Part shown: positions 21,451 through 36,307 of the stretch, piece by piece | Layout of the letters: each line of letters starts with the position of its first letter | Position numbering within the stretch: the first letter of the stretch is position 1 | Assembly (NCBI RefSeq): GCF_025024155.1 | Contig: NW_026251728.1 | Coordinates: 424,001-488,000 of the forward strand | Length of the DNA stretch: 64,000 nt | Reading direction: 5' to 3' | Origin: Gamsiella multidivaricata | Lineage: Eukaryota > Mortierellomycota > Mortierellomycetes > Mortierellales > Mortierellaceae | Made by a program: the position numbers and the translations under genes | Notes under the pieces: model-generated | Seen by the model: only the letters and a program-made list of their open reading frames with translations | Database searches by the model: none | Told to the model about the DNA's origin: nothing

Positions 21451-23223
21451 ATGTCGGCTATGCGCCATTTGCTCGACCTCTGTAAGCGCAGGGGTTTCCT
21501 CTTCCAGTCTGCAGAGATTCATGGCGGTCTTCGAGGCGCCTACGACTATGGCCCCCTCGGCGTCGAGCTCAAACGGAACGTCTCTCAGGAGTGGTGGAAC
21601 TCGATGGTCTATCAGCGGTCGGACGTCGTCGGCATTGACACCGCCATCATCACCCCTCCAGCGGTCCTCAAGACCTCTGGTCATGTTGACCAATTTACGG
21701 ACGAGATGGTCGACTCTCGACTATCAAAGGAACGATTCCGTCCAGACAAGGCTCCAGAACTGAAGCTGGATGATCAGGGCAGGATCCCGATCACGGCGCC
21801 GGATAAGAACACTGCAAAGCTGTGGGAGAACGATATCAGGACTCAATTCGCTAGGGGCGCTATGATCACACGTAGCGGAAAGCAGATCCTCATGGAAGTC
21901 GAGCGCATGGAAAGGGACCGGATCGTACTCAAGCAGGACCCCTCTACGACCTCAACAACCTCTGATCTGGACTCATCGCTTCAGATCCCGTATCATGGAT
22001 ATGTCGACCCGAACTCCAACTCGCCCTTCCTTACAGAATCGAGACCCTTTAACCTCATGTTCAAAACATACCTGGATCCGATCGACCCAATCGACAAGGT
22101 CATCACCACGACTCTCGACGCTCAGAAATCCTCCTCGGATCTATCAAACACGCGTCAGCTCGTCGACAAGGTCCTGTACCCCTCGCTCACTTATCTCCGC
22201 CCCGAAACCGCTCAGGGCGTCTTCATCAACTACATGACCATTCAGCGATCGCACCCACACCTCAGGATCCCCTTCGGCATTGCCCAGGTCGGAAAGTCCT
22301 TCCGTAACGAGATCCGTCTCGAACACGCCATCTTCCGCACCCCCGAATTCGAACAAATGGAACTCGAGTACTTTGTCGCGCCTTGGCAAGCACAGGACCA
22401 ATTCACATCCTGGCGAAAGTTCAGGATGGACTGGTGGCGGACATACGCTCGTCACCATGACCGGATCCGGGAACGTCCTCATACACAGGACGAGCTGGCG
22501 CACTATTCCAGTGGCTGCGTTGATGTTGAGTACCTCTTCCCTTGGGGTTGGGGAGAGGTTGAGGGTATCGCCAACCGCGGTGACTTTGATTTGAGCAAAC
22601 ATTCAGAGGCAACTGGGATCAAACTGCAGTACACAGACGCAATCCTGATGCAGGAACGGCAAGCGCGCGAGAAGGCCACAGGACAGAAGGAGAACAACAC
22701 AGAGGTCCTGGCAAAAGAAAGATACACACCGCATGTGGTCGAGTCATCATGTGGTCTGAACAGAGCCATGCTGGCCCTGATGCTGGATGCCATGGAAGCA
22801 GTAGACGAGCAAGGACGCACCGTCCCACTGGGCGAGGAGAAGGGCGTGCGGACTATCATGAGGCTGCACCCTCGCCTGGCGCCTGTGAAGGTCGCTGTAA
22901 TGCCATTAGTCTCGAACAACAAGGACCTGGTCGATATTTGCACAGACATTAGTAACCGTCTCCGTCAGGAACTCCAGGTGAATGTTGCGCTCGAGACACA
23001 GAGCACGACGATCGGCAAACGGTACTACCGCATGGACGAAATCGGAACGCCCTGGTGTGTAACAGTTGATTTCGACACGCTCAACGATCATAATGTCACC
23101 ATCCGCGACCGCGACACTGGCGAACAACGACGTGTCTCGAAGGACGAGGCCATTGACATTGTCCAGGACAGCCTGAGGCTATACCCTAGACACAGCCGTC
23201 CTCAGCAAACGATAGCAGCATAG
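21451..23223 (+). CDS. Glycyl-tRNA synthetase, bacterial alpha2 type
   Basis: Intronless, 590 residues from ATG 21451. It charges tRNA-Gly with glycine. Class II marks: the N-terminal CKRRGFLFQSAEIHGGLRG then YDYGPLGVELKRN; YLRPETAQGVFINY; motif 2 FRNEIRLEHAIFRTPEFEQM (about residue 285); motif 3 within SSCGLNRAMLALM (about 436); and the C-terminal anticodon-binding domain APVKVAVMPLVSNNKD to EIGTPWCVTVDFDTLND. The start block matches the dimeric bacterial enzyme (CKRRGFIFQSSEIYGG type in Thermus) rather than the cytosolic eukaryotic form with its LFDYGPVG block and insertions. That suggests a mitochondrial enzyme or an acquired gene. The frame stays open upstream to ATG 21259; the added 64 residues are almost free of acidic residues after the first few, which would suit a mitochondrial presequence. 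AATAAA at about 23227. The gene is convergent with the carrier gene. Confidence 0.93.
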   Translation: MSAMRHLLDLCKRRGFLFQSAEIHGGLRGAYDYGPLGVELKRNVSQEWWNSMVYQRSDVVGIDTAIITPPAVLKTSGHVDQFTDEMVDSRLSKERFRPDKAPELKLDDQGRIPITAPDKNTAKLWENDIRTQFARGAMITRSGKQILMEVERMERDRIVLKQDPSTTSTTSDLDSSLQIPYHGYVDPNSNSPFLTESRPFNLMFKTYLDPIDPIDKVITTTLDAQKSSSDLSNTRQLVDKVLYPSLTYLRPETAQGVFINYMTIQRSHPHLRIPFGIAQVGKSFRNEIRLEHAIFRTPEFEQMELEYFVAPWQAQDQFTSWRKFRMDWWRTYARHHDRIRERPHTQDELAHYSSGCVDVEYLFPWGWGEVEGIANRGDFDLSKHSEATGIKLQYTDAILMQERQAREKATGQKENNTEVLAKERYTPHVVESSCGLNRAMLALMLDAMEAVDEQGRTVPLGEEKGVRTIMRLHPRLAPVKVAVMPLVSNNKDLVDICTDISNRLRQELQVNVALETQSTTIGKRYYRMDEIGTPWCVTVDFDTLNDHNVTIRDRDTGEQRRVSKDEAIDIVQDSLRLYPRHSRPQQTIAA

Positions 23224-23631
23224 ACAATAAAAGATGCATTTCAATAACATTCAAACCAAGGACACAATCATATTGAGGCACGCAAGCGTATGAAATATTA
23301 TGAAAATGATATCAATGAAAATGACTATTTGAAAAGGAGTGATACCCTGAAAGGAAAAATACTGTACAAGTGAGGAAATGAATACAAAAGTGACGACCGA
23401 ACAATATCTAATCCAAAAAAAAAAAAAAAATGGAATGAAAAAGAAAAGAGAAGACGAAACCCAATGATGAATGAATAAATGCTAGACAGCGAAAGGAAAA
23501 TGAAAAAAGACAATGCATCGCCTCCACCGCAGTGTTGCAACCAAAGGAGCATCCTATGCACAACCGGCCCCGCTTGGTTCAACACCGCTCGTCAGCCCCT
23601 GGCTTCTGCTGATGGATCGATCGAAATGAAC

Positions 23632-25349
23632 TTATCCAAAGCGGTGCATGATGGCCTCGTAGCAGAAGAACATGATCGCGGCATTAGGAACAACACGCAG
23701 CATATGTGCCGTCAATCCACCGTAGAGCGCAGCGACACCCTCCTCCTTGAGCACCAACTGGAATGTCTGCTTCAGTCCATTATACTTGGGCGCCTCGTTT
23801 CCAACGGGGAGCTGTCGCATGCGCGTGCGAAGCACCTCGTGAGGGTATGTGATAGCCGACGCAATGAACTTGGCTGCTCCAGCAGCGCCAAGGTAGTCGA
23901 TCCACTCTTCAATATCCTTGCCTCCAAGAACATATCCCTTAGAACCTGTGTTGTTCATCTTGCGTCTCTCGGCCAGACTCTTCTTGAGCTGCTCGTAAAT
24001 CACCCACTGAATCGTTCCCTCAGCCACACCCAGATATGAAGCACTCAGACCACGGTACATGCCACGGATGCCCTCTGATTTAAGAATCTTATAGACACAA
24101 TCCGCGCTATTCTTGTACTGGCGTACTCCCTCGACCTGGAGCTGCATTCTCGTTTTGACAAGCCAGATGGGGTTGGTTGCTGTTGCCGTGACAATGCCCG
24201 CGGTAATGGCTGAGGCAAGATGAACATAAGTCGTTTCCTTGCCGTTGTTCATGTCGGTATAAAACTTCTTGCCATTGCCATATGTCGCAAAGTTGATGGC
24301 CCTAGATATTTTTGTGCGGCGCATATTAGAATACGCTCCATAATACTGTTTCATTGTAGCGGTAGAGGGCAAATGGCGCATTACAGAGCGGGCGTTACCT
24401 TGCTGGAATGACGCCGACCAGGTTAGGACCCAGGCCCTTGTATAATGCACGAGGTCCCTCTTTGGAGTAGATGTGCCTAGTAGCAGAAGCGGCAAAATAA
24501 GCATTTTCAAAAGATCAGCAAATGACTGTTTTTTTGTTGTTTTTGTTCCGTATCAAATACGCTCCGTTGTTCTGATGCGATCAGCGCGCAAATCGGAGTA
24601 GAAAAGGCATACCCGAGCAGGAGAAAAGTATCCTTGATATGTCCGAGGATCGAATGGACTCCTGTTTTTGGAACAGTCGCCGCAGAAACACTCTTCGTAC
24701 TTTGGTACAAGGAGGACTGTAAAACCAGGATGGAACCAAAAAAAAAGGAGGTAAAGAACCAGAGCGTGAGAATTGTGCTTAAGAAACTGGCCTGTGACGA
24801 TCCTGGGATAGTATGTAATAATAGCCTTCTCCCTAGTCCATACCTGAAGTCGGGTCTTGACCACATCAAGCGGCGATGTCGCCAGTGCTCCTGCCATACC
24901 ACCGGTTCTACAAAAGAGCATACACAATCATGATATGTCAGGAACGAGCATGCATGACCTTTGGTAACAGCAGCCAAATACAAGGACAGAAAGATCAAAG
25001 CAAATGACCAAGACTACAATAGGTGTAGTAAAACTTACCCTCCGGCAAGGAAGTGAACCCAGGAGAACTGCAATCCTGCAAACCTTTGTCGTTGAGTAGG
25101 CTGTGCGTTGCTGGTGACGACGGAACTTGAAGTCAGAACAGCGTCTGCAGCTGTCCTGCTGGCATTGTTACGATCGGTAGTATCACTGGCACTGTTTTCT
25201 GAGGATGACGAAGGGTTACTTCCATAGCTGAATGCGCCTTTTTGCTGCAGTTGCTGACTAAGGGAGCTAGTGGTGGCGGAAGACGAAGGAAGCATAGCTG
25301 GGAGAATAACGTTGCTCCTGGAAGCGGCGGCAGCAGTTGTTGCACTCAT
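23632..25349 (-). CDS. RIM2: Mitochondrial carrier, Rim2/SLC25A33-36 pyrimidine nucleotide type
   Basis: Five exons in transcript order: 25349-25039, 24907-24844, 24716-24613, 24476-24399, 24301-23632; GT-AG, frame kept, about 408 residues. After a Ser/Thr/Asn-rich N-terminal stretch of about 85 residues come three repeats with the carrier signature: [22 protein letters not shown] and [12 protein letters not shown]. The NPIW and YPHEVLRTR forms, and [16 protein letters not shown] plus [15 protein letters not shown], are typical of the Rim2/SLC25A33/36 branch, which exchanges pyrimidine (deoxy)nucleotides over the inner mitochondrial membrane. The long disordered N-terminus is lineage-specific in appearance. 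A Met 25 codons upstream (25422-25424) is in frame; I prefer 25349 because the extra part looks like leader. The five-exon form contrasts with the intronless neighbours. Confidence 0.9.
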
Positions 25350-27254
25350 GGTTTTTGTTTCTTTTCCGTGGTCGTTGCTGAAGTGGTCGCTGCTGTCTGG
25401 TGGATACTTGACAGTATGGAACAAGGAAGACGAAGTGGGTGAAACGGGTGTAGCAGGGGCAAGGAAAAAAAAAAGTAAAGGCTACCATTCTTGTTTACAG
25501 TTTTTTTCGGTGACTGTCCGTGTCCAAAAGAGGAAAGTCTGTTTTGCTCCCAAGTTGGTGGCGCAAGAAGGCAAAAAGCCTTGTGGGCGCCAGCAGGCTT
25601 CAAATCCAGGGAGGAGGATGAGGAACCGAAGCCTAGCGAACATACACGCGCCGTAGCAGTCTTCTTTTTCTTCCTTCGAAGGAGGTCGGGAACGTACAAC
25701 GTTTATCTCATCATAAGAAGTCGCCCAACTTGGCTTTTTATTTGGATATTGATAGCAACGACTATTCAGCGGAAAACACTGCAGTATGTCCGAGTACGAT
25801 TACACCCTTGTCGAGAACACCTTAGCCAAGGAGGGATAGAAACCTATCGTCGCATGCGTTTGTCTGTACGCCGCTCCATTCCCGAAGCAGCAATTCGCCA
25901 TTGATATCTTTTAGTCGTCGACTTCGCCCAACGCCTCAAATATATATGGAACTTTCAGCGCGGTCCCGGTGTTCCTTGCGAATATTGATAAAGACATAGA
26001 TATGCTTCAGTTTCCCTCCCTTCAAATACTGACCTCCTTTGCCTCTACATTTTTATTTCTACAGTGCAATGACAACAAGACATACGTAGAATCCATTAGC
26101 AGGCATTTTTTTAGCCATAGCGCTAGATAGAAAGTTGAAAACACTAAGAACAATTAGGGACAGTGCCCAGTGACCTGGATCTTTTCCCACAGATCCAAGG
26201 GAAAAAGCAATTCACAGTATGGTGATCAAGATCAAAAGATCATCCACGTTCGGACATTATTCTGGGCAAGTAGGACCCTCTCCTTTTGGAGAGGATGCAC
26301 TCGGTCTAGGTACAGATAGCAGCAACTGGAGAAGACCGATCGAGTAAGAAATCACTCGTGCCCACGACCACCTACATGTAGTTCGCAATATTAACGTTGC
26401 TGTGGAGATACTGAATTATTGCTGCGGGGATGCTTCGGATGATGTTCCGCCAAGAGTCTAGATAGAGCCCATTTTTGCTGCCTTGATATTTTGCTGTCAA
26501 AGGACCTGCTTCGCCTTTGTCTGTTCGGTCGCATGATGAGAAGGATACATCCAAATAAACATTGGACAAAGTAATGATGTTTACTTGCTTCCTGGGAAGA
26601 TGCAAGGCATCAATTAGTCGCATCTCGTAAACAACGGTATGCTGTACAAAGCTGGGCAAGAAAAGGGTAGCGTGCTCAGCACGGCTCCTTTGCAAAGCGC
26701 GGTCGTTACCATAAAAAACAACCTTACCAAAAGGAGCCAAAACAAGCAACACGTGTTGATGTGAAAGAAAACTCTCCTAATTTCCTATTCACTGAAGGAC
26801 GAAAAGTTCAGCCAAGGCGCCGATATGTAGCAACGTATCCCTTTTTATTCGTCTTGCTACTGTGCAAGGTCGACCAACATCGGTCCTTGAGGATCTCCAA
26901 AAGGATGTATTGGAATCCCCTCAGGGCAGTTTCATATACTTCCTTGCAGATTTGTGCGCACTGCTTTCAGTCGGCTTCTCGATATCAGAAGTGAGCAATG
27001 AATTATGATCATTGTCCTACCATAGGAAGAAAATTCTGGCCTAGAAATTGAGGGGGAGGATGGGATACAAATATGGAGCTGTTATCCGAAAACAAAAAGA
27101 AAGGGGCGGTGCTCCGTGCTTCCATAAGTCATTCGCTAGATCTTTTACATTCTTACCAGAACAGTATCCTCTTGGCGTCTTTTGGGTATAAAAACCTGCC
27201 ACCAGCAAAATTTCTTTCTCCCTCACCACGACTCTTCAAAGAAACACTCCAAAC
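25350..27254. other. Intergenic region around the GNAT relic
   Basis: Apart from the relic at 25735-25890, no gene is supported. A 126-codon frame lies on the minus strand at 26372-26752, but it has no recognisable domain, no leader-like context and average composition. The 60 bases before the GNAT start contain TATAAAA near 27187, a plausible TATA element for that gene. Confidence 0.5.
25735..25890 (+). pseudogene. GNAT acetyltransferase relic (third copy)
   Basis: A short stretch aligns base for base, with a few substitutions, to the third exon of the intact GNAT gene at 27.66 kb: the 3' splice-site region (GATAG), then ATGTCCGAGTACGATTAC (residues MSEYDY), VENTLAKEGE and PIVAC. A GGATAG in place of GGAGAG creates a stop after AKEG. 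Neither the rest of the gene nor its other exons are recognisable nearby. It is an isolated exon-size remnant. Confidence 0.75.
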
Positions 27255-29200
27255 ATGGCCGCCGGTCAAACCGCTGACATCCACCAGAACCCCACTCCAG
27301 TCCAGAAGCGGCCAGAAAGAATCGACATTGGCGATGGACTCATCATGCGCTGGTCTACTCGAGCCGATGCAGAGAATGTAGCCAACTGTATGGCCGAGGC
27401 TTTCCGCGTATGTTTATGACACCTCCTTGTTCAATTTTGTTGCATGTTCGTCATGTACGAGTGTCAAGAAATTAACACTTTTCTTCTGATTAGTGGATCC
27501 AAATGGGGGTCCAAATAAAGGAGGATGAGGAGCCCGAGCCCAACGAGATAGTCCGAGCAGCAATGGTTAGTGTGTTTCCTATTCTTTACATTCCGCGCAG
27601 CATGTACGTAGATGAAGTCTCTTACCGTAGACATCGTTTTCTCCAATGTCGATAGCTACGACTCCTCCGTGGAAACGCTGGCGTCATGTCCGAGTACGAC
27701 TACGCCCTTGTCGAGAATACCTTGGCCAAGGAGGGAGAGAACCCTATCGTCGCGTGCGTTAGTCTACACGCCGTTCCTGGTTACTACGGCAATGTCAAAC
27801 TGCAGTATGGCAGACCTGAATGCGTCGGTTCACTTCCAGGTGATTAGCAACGATTGGATTTCTCCGGCCCAACTCCATCATTCAGTCGCACCATATGAAG
27901 ATATACTAACAAGATCATGTTTCTGGATATAGCCTACCGCAATAGGGGCCTCGTCCGCCGCCTGTTCCTCGAGATGATTAACCCGGCCAGTGATGCTCGG
28001 GGCGACATTATCCAGTACATCCCAGGCATCCCTCACTTCTACCGCCAGTTCGGATACGAGTACGCTCTTTCCATCCCTACTCCTCTTCGAGTCGAGAACC
28101 TCGCTGCTGCAATCCCTCCACGCCCTACCAAAGCACAGGAATCAGACCCTGAACCTGAGTCCGAGCCCTTCTCGCTCCGTATGCCCGCCCTGGACGACAT
28201 CCCCTACTTGCTCAAGATGAGCACCCCGAAAAAGCTCCACGTCCATGCCGAGCTCGGCCTGATCTATGACGAGGCTTACTGGCGGTACACTATCCACGAC
28301 CGGATCCAGACCGCGCAGTCCAAGTACGACTGCACTCGGAGGTCCAGGATTATCGTCGATGCAAAGACAGGCAAGGACTGCGGCGTGATCGTCGCGGACA
28401 TGGGGAGATCTCTCACACTCACAGTCTTCTCGCTCGAAGATGGCTACCACTACCGAGACGCCATCCACCCGGTCCTCAGGCAGATGATCGACATTCTGAA
28501 CCAGCCCAACCGCTGGGAGCTGAAGGAGGAGAAGGAGGCGGCGGCAAAGGCCCAGAGCAATGCGATCGATGCCAAGAGTGACAGCGGCGATGAGAGCAAG
28601 AAGGATGAAGAGAAGCAAAAGACGGTGAGAGAGCCCAAGGTCAAGGCCATCACCAGTTTCCTGGACCGCAAGCACCCGGTATCGAGACTCCTCGAAAGCG
28701 CGTCCACTCCCATGCCATGGAACTACAAGCTCTACACCCGCATTCTCTCCTACGCCAAGTTCATCCTGAAGGTCGCGCCCGAGCTCGAGGCTCGCCTTGC
28801 AAAGTCGCCCCTGGCTGGTATCACTGTCACTTTACACTGTGACTTCTTTCGCAAGATGCTCGGGACTTCAGGACGAGGCCTCGAGGTGGTCATCCGCAAT
28901 GGCAAGATCGTCTCTGCCTCTGACGGCTGGGTTCCTCCTACTCCCGAGGAAACGATGCTTGCGGCCCGTGCACGGATCGCAAAGGCCAAGGAGGAAGGCC
29001 GTCCCGACAAGAAGCCGCTCGAATTCAAAGCCGATTTTGCACCAATGACCTTCACGCGGCTGTTGGTGGGCGACTTGAGCATTGATGAGATGCTGCACTT
29101 CTATGGAGAGTGCTCAGTCCAAGGTGGACCTGAAGCCAAGCTCCTGCTCGAGATCCTATTCCCCAAGCAGGAATTCTATTGCGATATGTTTTGGTGGTAG
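27255..29200 (+). CDS. GNAT-fold N-acetyltransferase
   Basis: Four exons: 27255-27407, 27494-27565, 27656-27839, 27933-29200; GT-AG introns keep frame, about 558 residues. The N-terminal domain opens with RIDIGDGLIMRWSTRADAEN and ANCMAEAFRW (GNAT beta1-alpha1). The acetyl-CoA loop region reads AYRNRGLVRRLFLEMI, split by intron 3, close to the R/Q-x-x-G-x-G/A signature with Val at the last place; HFYRQFGYEYAL follows, the usual motif B end. The long C-terminal part includes DIPYLLKMSTPKKLHVHAEL, a second mixed alpha/beta region, a Lys/Glu/Ser insert (about residues 330-365) and an end rich in aromatic residues (FYCDMFWW). Family members acetylate small amines or peptide amines; substrate unknown. 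It is the only intact copy in a cluster of three. TATAAAA lies about 65 bp upstream. Confidence 0.88.
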
Positions 29201-29523
29201 TAGATCATTTGCCTCTGTATTGTCCAACGTCCTGCACTTCCCTTTTTCAGCGCTACAATGAGTTTCTCATTATGCATGTTGCTGCCCAACGAAGGATGAG
29301 GAAAGATCGTAGGCCGAATTAATTAAATAATATCTATCTATGTGGAATACAAACATCTGCACGCTGTCAATCGACAAAAGGAAAACTTGTGCAACACAAA
29401 CCTTCATCGTCTTAGTGATTATCAAAGAAAACTTCTAACAGCACAGCCCCTCCCCGTCCCCTCCCCCCTCCCCCTCCTCCTCCATTACCGCATTTTTCAA
29501 CGGCCGCCCCTGTTCACATCGAT
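29201..29523. other. Spacer between GNAT gene and its pseudogene
   Basis: About 320 bp of A/T-rich sequence with polyadenylation-like ATTAAATAATA near 29322, then a C/T-rich leader-like block at 29450-29515 that resembles the pre-ATG region of a gene. No gene. Confidence 0.5.
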
Positions 29524-31358
29524 ATGACAACCAATAACGACGTTCACGACAACACACCTTCACCCCAGTCCAGACAGAAGTAATTACAGAATATCGACAT
29601 TGGCGACAAACTTATTATGTGCTGGTTCACTCGAGCGGATGTGTGAAAAATAATCGATTGCATGGCTGGGGCGCTCCGAGTATGTTCTGTCGATGAAGGC
29701 ATTAGTTAAATACTCTTTACCTCCCAAATTCTTGTGTTTATAACAATGTTGACAGTTCCCGCGGTCTTCATCATAGTGGGCTCCACTGGGCATACCAGTT
29801 CCGGAAGACAAGGTCCCCGAGTCGAATGAGGTAACCCACGCCATGACGGTTGGTACCTCTTCATATCGTTGAAAGTCTGCCTCTTAGGCTATAAATCACT
29901 ACACGAAGACGTTCGTTTTAAAGGTACAATATCTCCATTGCTGCCTGACAGAAAACGATTTCTTCGCGGAAGCAACGATGTGATATCCGATTATGACTGC
30001 ACTCGTCAATAACACGTTGGCCAAGAAGAGAGGACCTAGCCCTAGCCTGCGCCGTATTTCACATTTGCCACGGCTATTACGGTAAGGCCAGTCTGCAGTA
30101 TGGAAATCCAGAGACCATCGCCGCACATACAGGTAAACCCAAAGAGGAAAAAGCGATGGCCAGCAGCACATCATTAGCATTCAATCATGCAAAAGACGTC
30201 CTCATTCAAATAATAATAGACCGCCGTAACAGAGGCCTCGTTCGCCGATTGTTCTTGGAAATGATATACCTTGCATCGGATGATCCGAGGCGAGCTCATC
30301 CAGTTCATTCTTCTCTCCTACCCCCAGTTCGGCTACGAGTACGTCATCCGATTCTGCGGCCCTGTGGTTTTTGACAGCATTCTTGCCATTACTCTCCCAC
30401 ATACAGAGCCAGAATTCGAACCCGAGTCCTTCTCCCTTCGCACGCCAACTCTGAATGACACCCCTTACTTGATCAAGATGAGCACTTCTGAGAATCTACT
30501 CAAGTCTATTGGAAGTGCACGGTCCACGAAAATCCTAAGTCCGCCGAAACCAATCACCGTACTACACCAGATCTGGTAAAGACTGTAACCTTATCATGAT
30601 GGATGGCGACGTGTTTCATCTTTGCGTTCGAGGATGGGTACCATATCCACGAAGCCATGTACCCGGTCTTAAAGCCGATGATTGACAGTGTGGGCACAGT
30701 CCAACCATTGAGAGCGGAAGCAATAAAGGGGAAGGAGGCAAAGGCGCGGTTCAAAAGCGATTAAGTCCAAAAACGATCTCCAAGAACTGGAGGAACAATC
30801 CCAGAGGCACTCCCGCCAGGTTCATATGTTTATGGCTGGCTTGAGTGTCAATTACTCCAGTGACAGTGCTCCCCAAAAGTAAGTCCAACAGCAAGCCAGT
30901 ACGCCTGAGACTCTATGCCCGTATTCCTTCCTACGCCAATTTCATCCTGAAGGTCACATCTGAGCTCGAGGCTCGTCTTGCAAAGTTGCGACTTTTTCCG
31001 TAGGGTCCTCTGGACTTCAGTGACGAGGCCTCGAGGTGGTCATCCGCAATGGCAAGATCGTCTCTGCCTCTGACGGCTGGGTTCCTCCTACTCCCGAGGA
31101 AACAATGCTTGCGGCCCATGCACGGATCGCAAAGGCCAAGAAGGAAGGCCATCCCTACAAGAAGCCGCTCGAATTCAAGGCCGACTTTGCACCAATGACC
31201 TTCACGCGGCTGTTGGTGGGTGACCTGAGCATTGATGAGATGCTGAATTTCTATGGGGAATGCTTCGTTGAAAGCGAGGATGAGGTACAGCTACTTCTTG
31301 GTGTCCTATTCCTGAAGCAAGAACTCTACTTTGGTACCATTTGGTGGGTGATTGATAT
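29524..31358 (+). pseudogene. Degenerate GNAT acetyltransferase copy
   Basis: Colinear with the neighbour at 27255-29200. Recognisable blocks in order: ATCGACATTGGCGACAAACT at 29592 (first exon, then a TGA at the DVCE position), the LVNNTLAKK block near 30000, GGCTATTACGG with CTGCAGTATGG, NRGLVRRLFLEMIYLASDD (exon 4 start), FGYEYVI, EPESFSLRTPTLNDTPYLIK, and the C-terminal domain to FGTIWW. Frameshifts and stops separate the blocks, so no full protein can be made. The last 330 bp (31027-31358) is far better preserved than the middle. Compared with the intact gene it differs at about a dozen positions over the first 225 bp, while the middle is scrambled and shortened. The uneven decay suggests gene conversion or a late partial re-duplication. 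Confidence 0.88.
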
Positions 31359-31766
31359 TTACCCCGTTGCTCTACACAATGCACTCAATGATTTTTTATT
31401 TAATTCTTTATTTCGTTATTGTAACGATGATGTTGGTAAACGGAAAACAGTAGATGCTGAGGATATTGAGTGGTAAAAAAAAAGAGAAGAGAAAATAAAC
31501 GGATAGCACAAAAATGCAATAGGTCTTTTTTTTTCCTGAACAAAAAGAGTTACATGATAAAGATATTGATGATGTGAAAGGGCATGTGGGGGAGGAACGA
31601 AGGGTGGGTATAAAACATTGGACATTTCTGACAACCTGCCATGCCATGTTCGTTTCGACAAGTGGAAAATAGTTTTAGGGTATGAAAAATCGGTCGGTGG
31701 AAAAGTATGATAGGGTATGATGCCGGGTAGTGCAGAAAAAAAACAAAAGCAAAGAGGACAGCGAAG

Positions 31767-36307
<4,541 letters not shown>

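Noticed and set aside
26372..26752. Minus-strand 126-residue frame
   Set aside because: No recognisable domain, no splice partner and average composition; could be chance.
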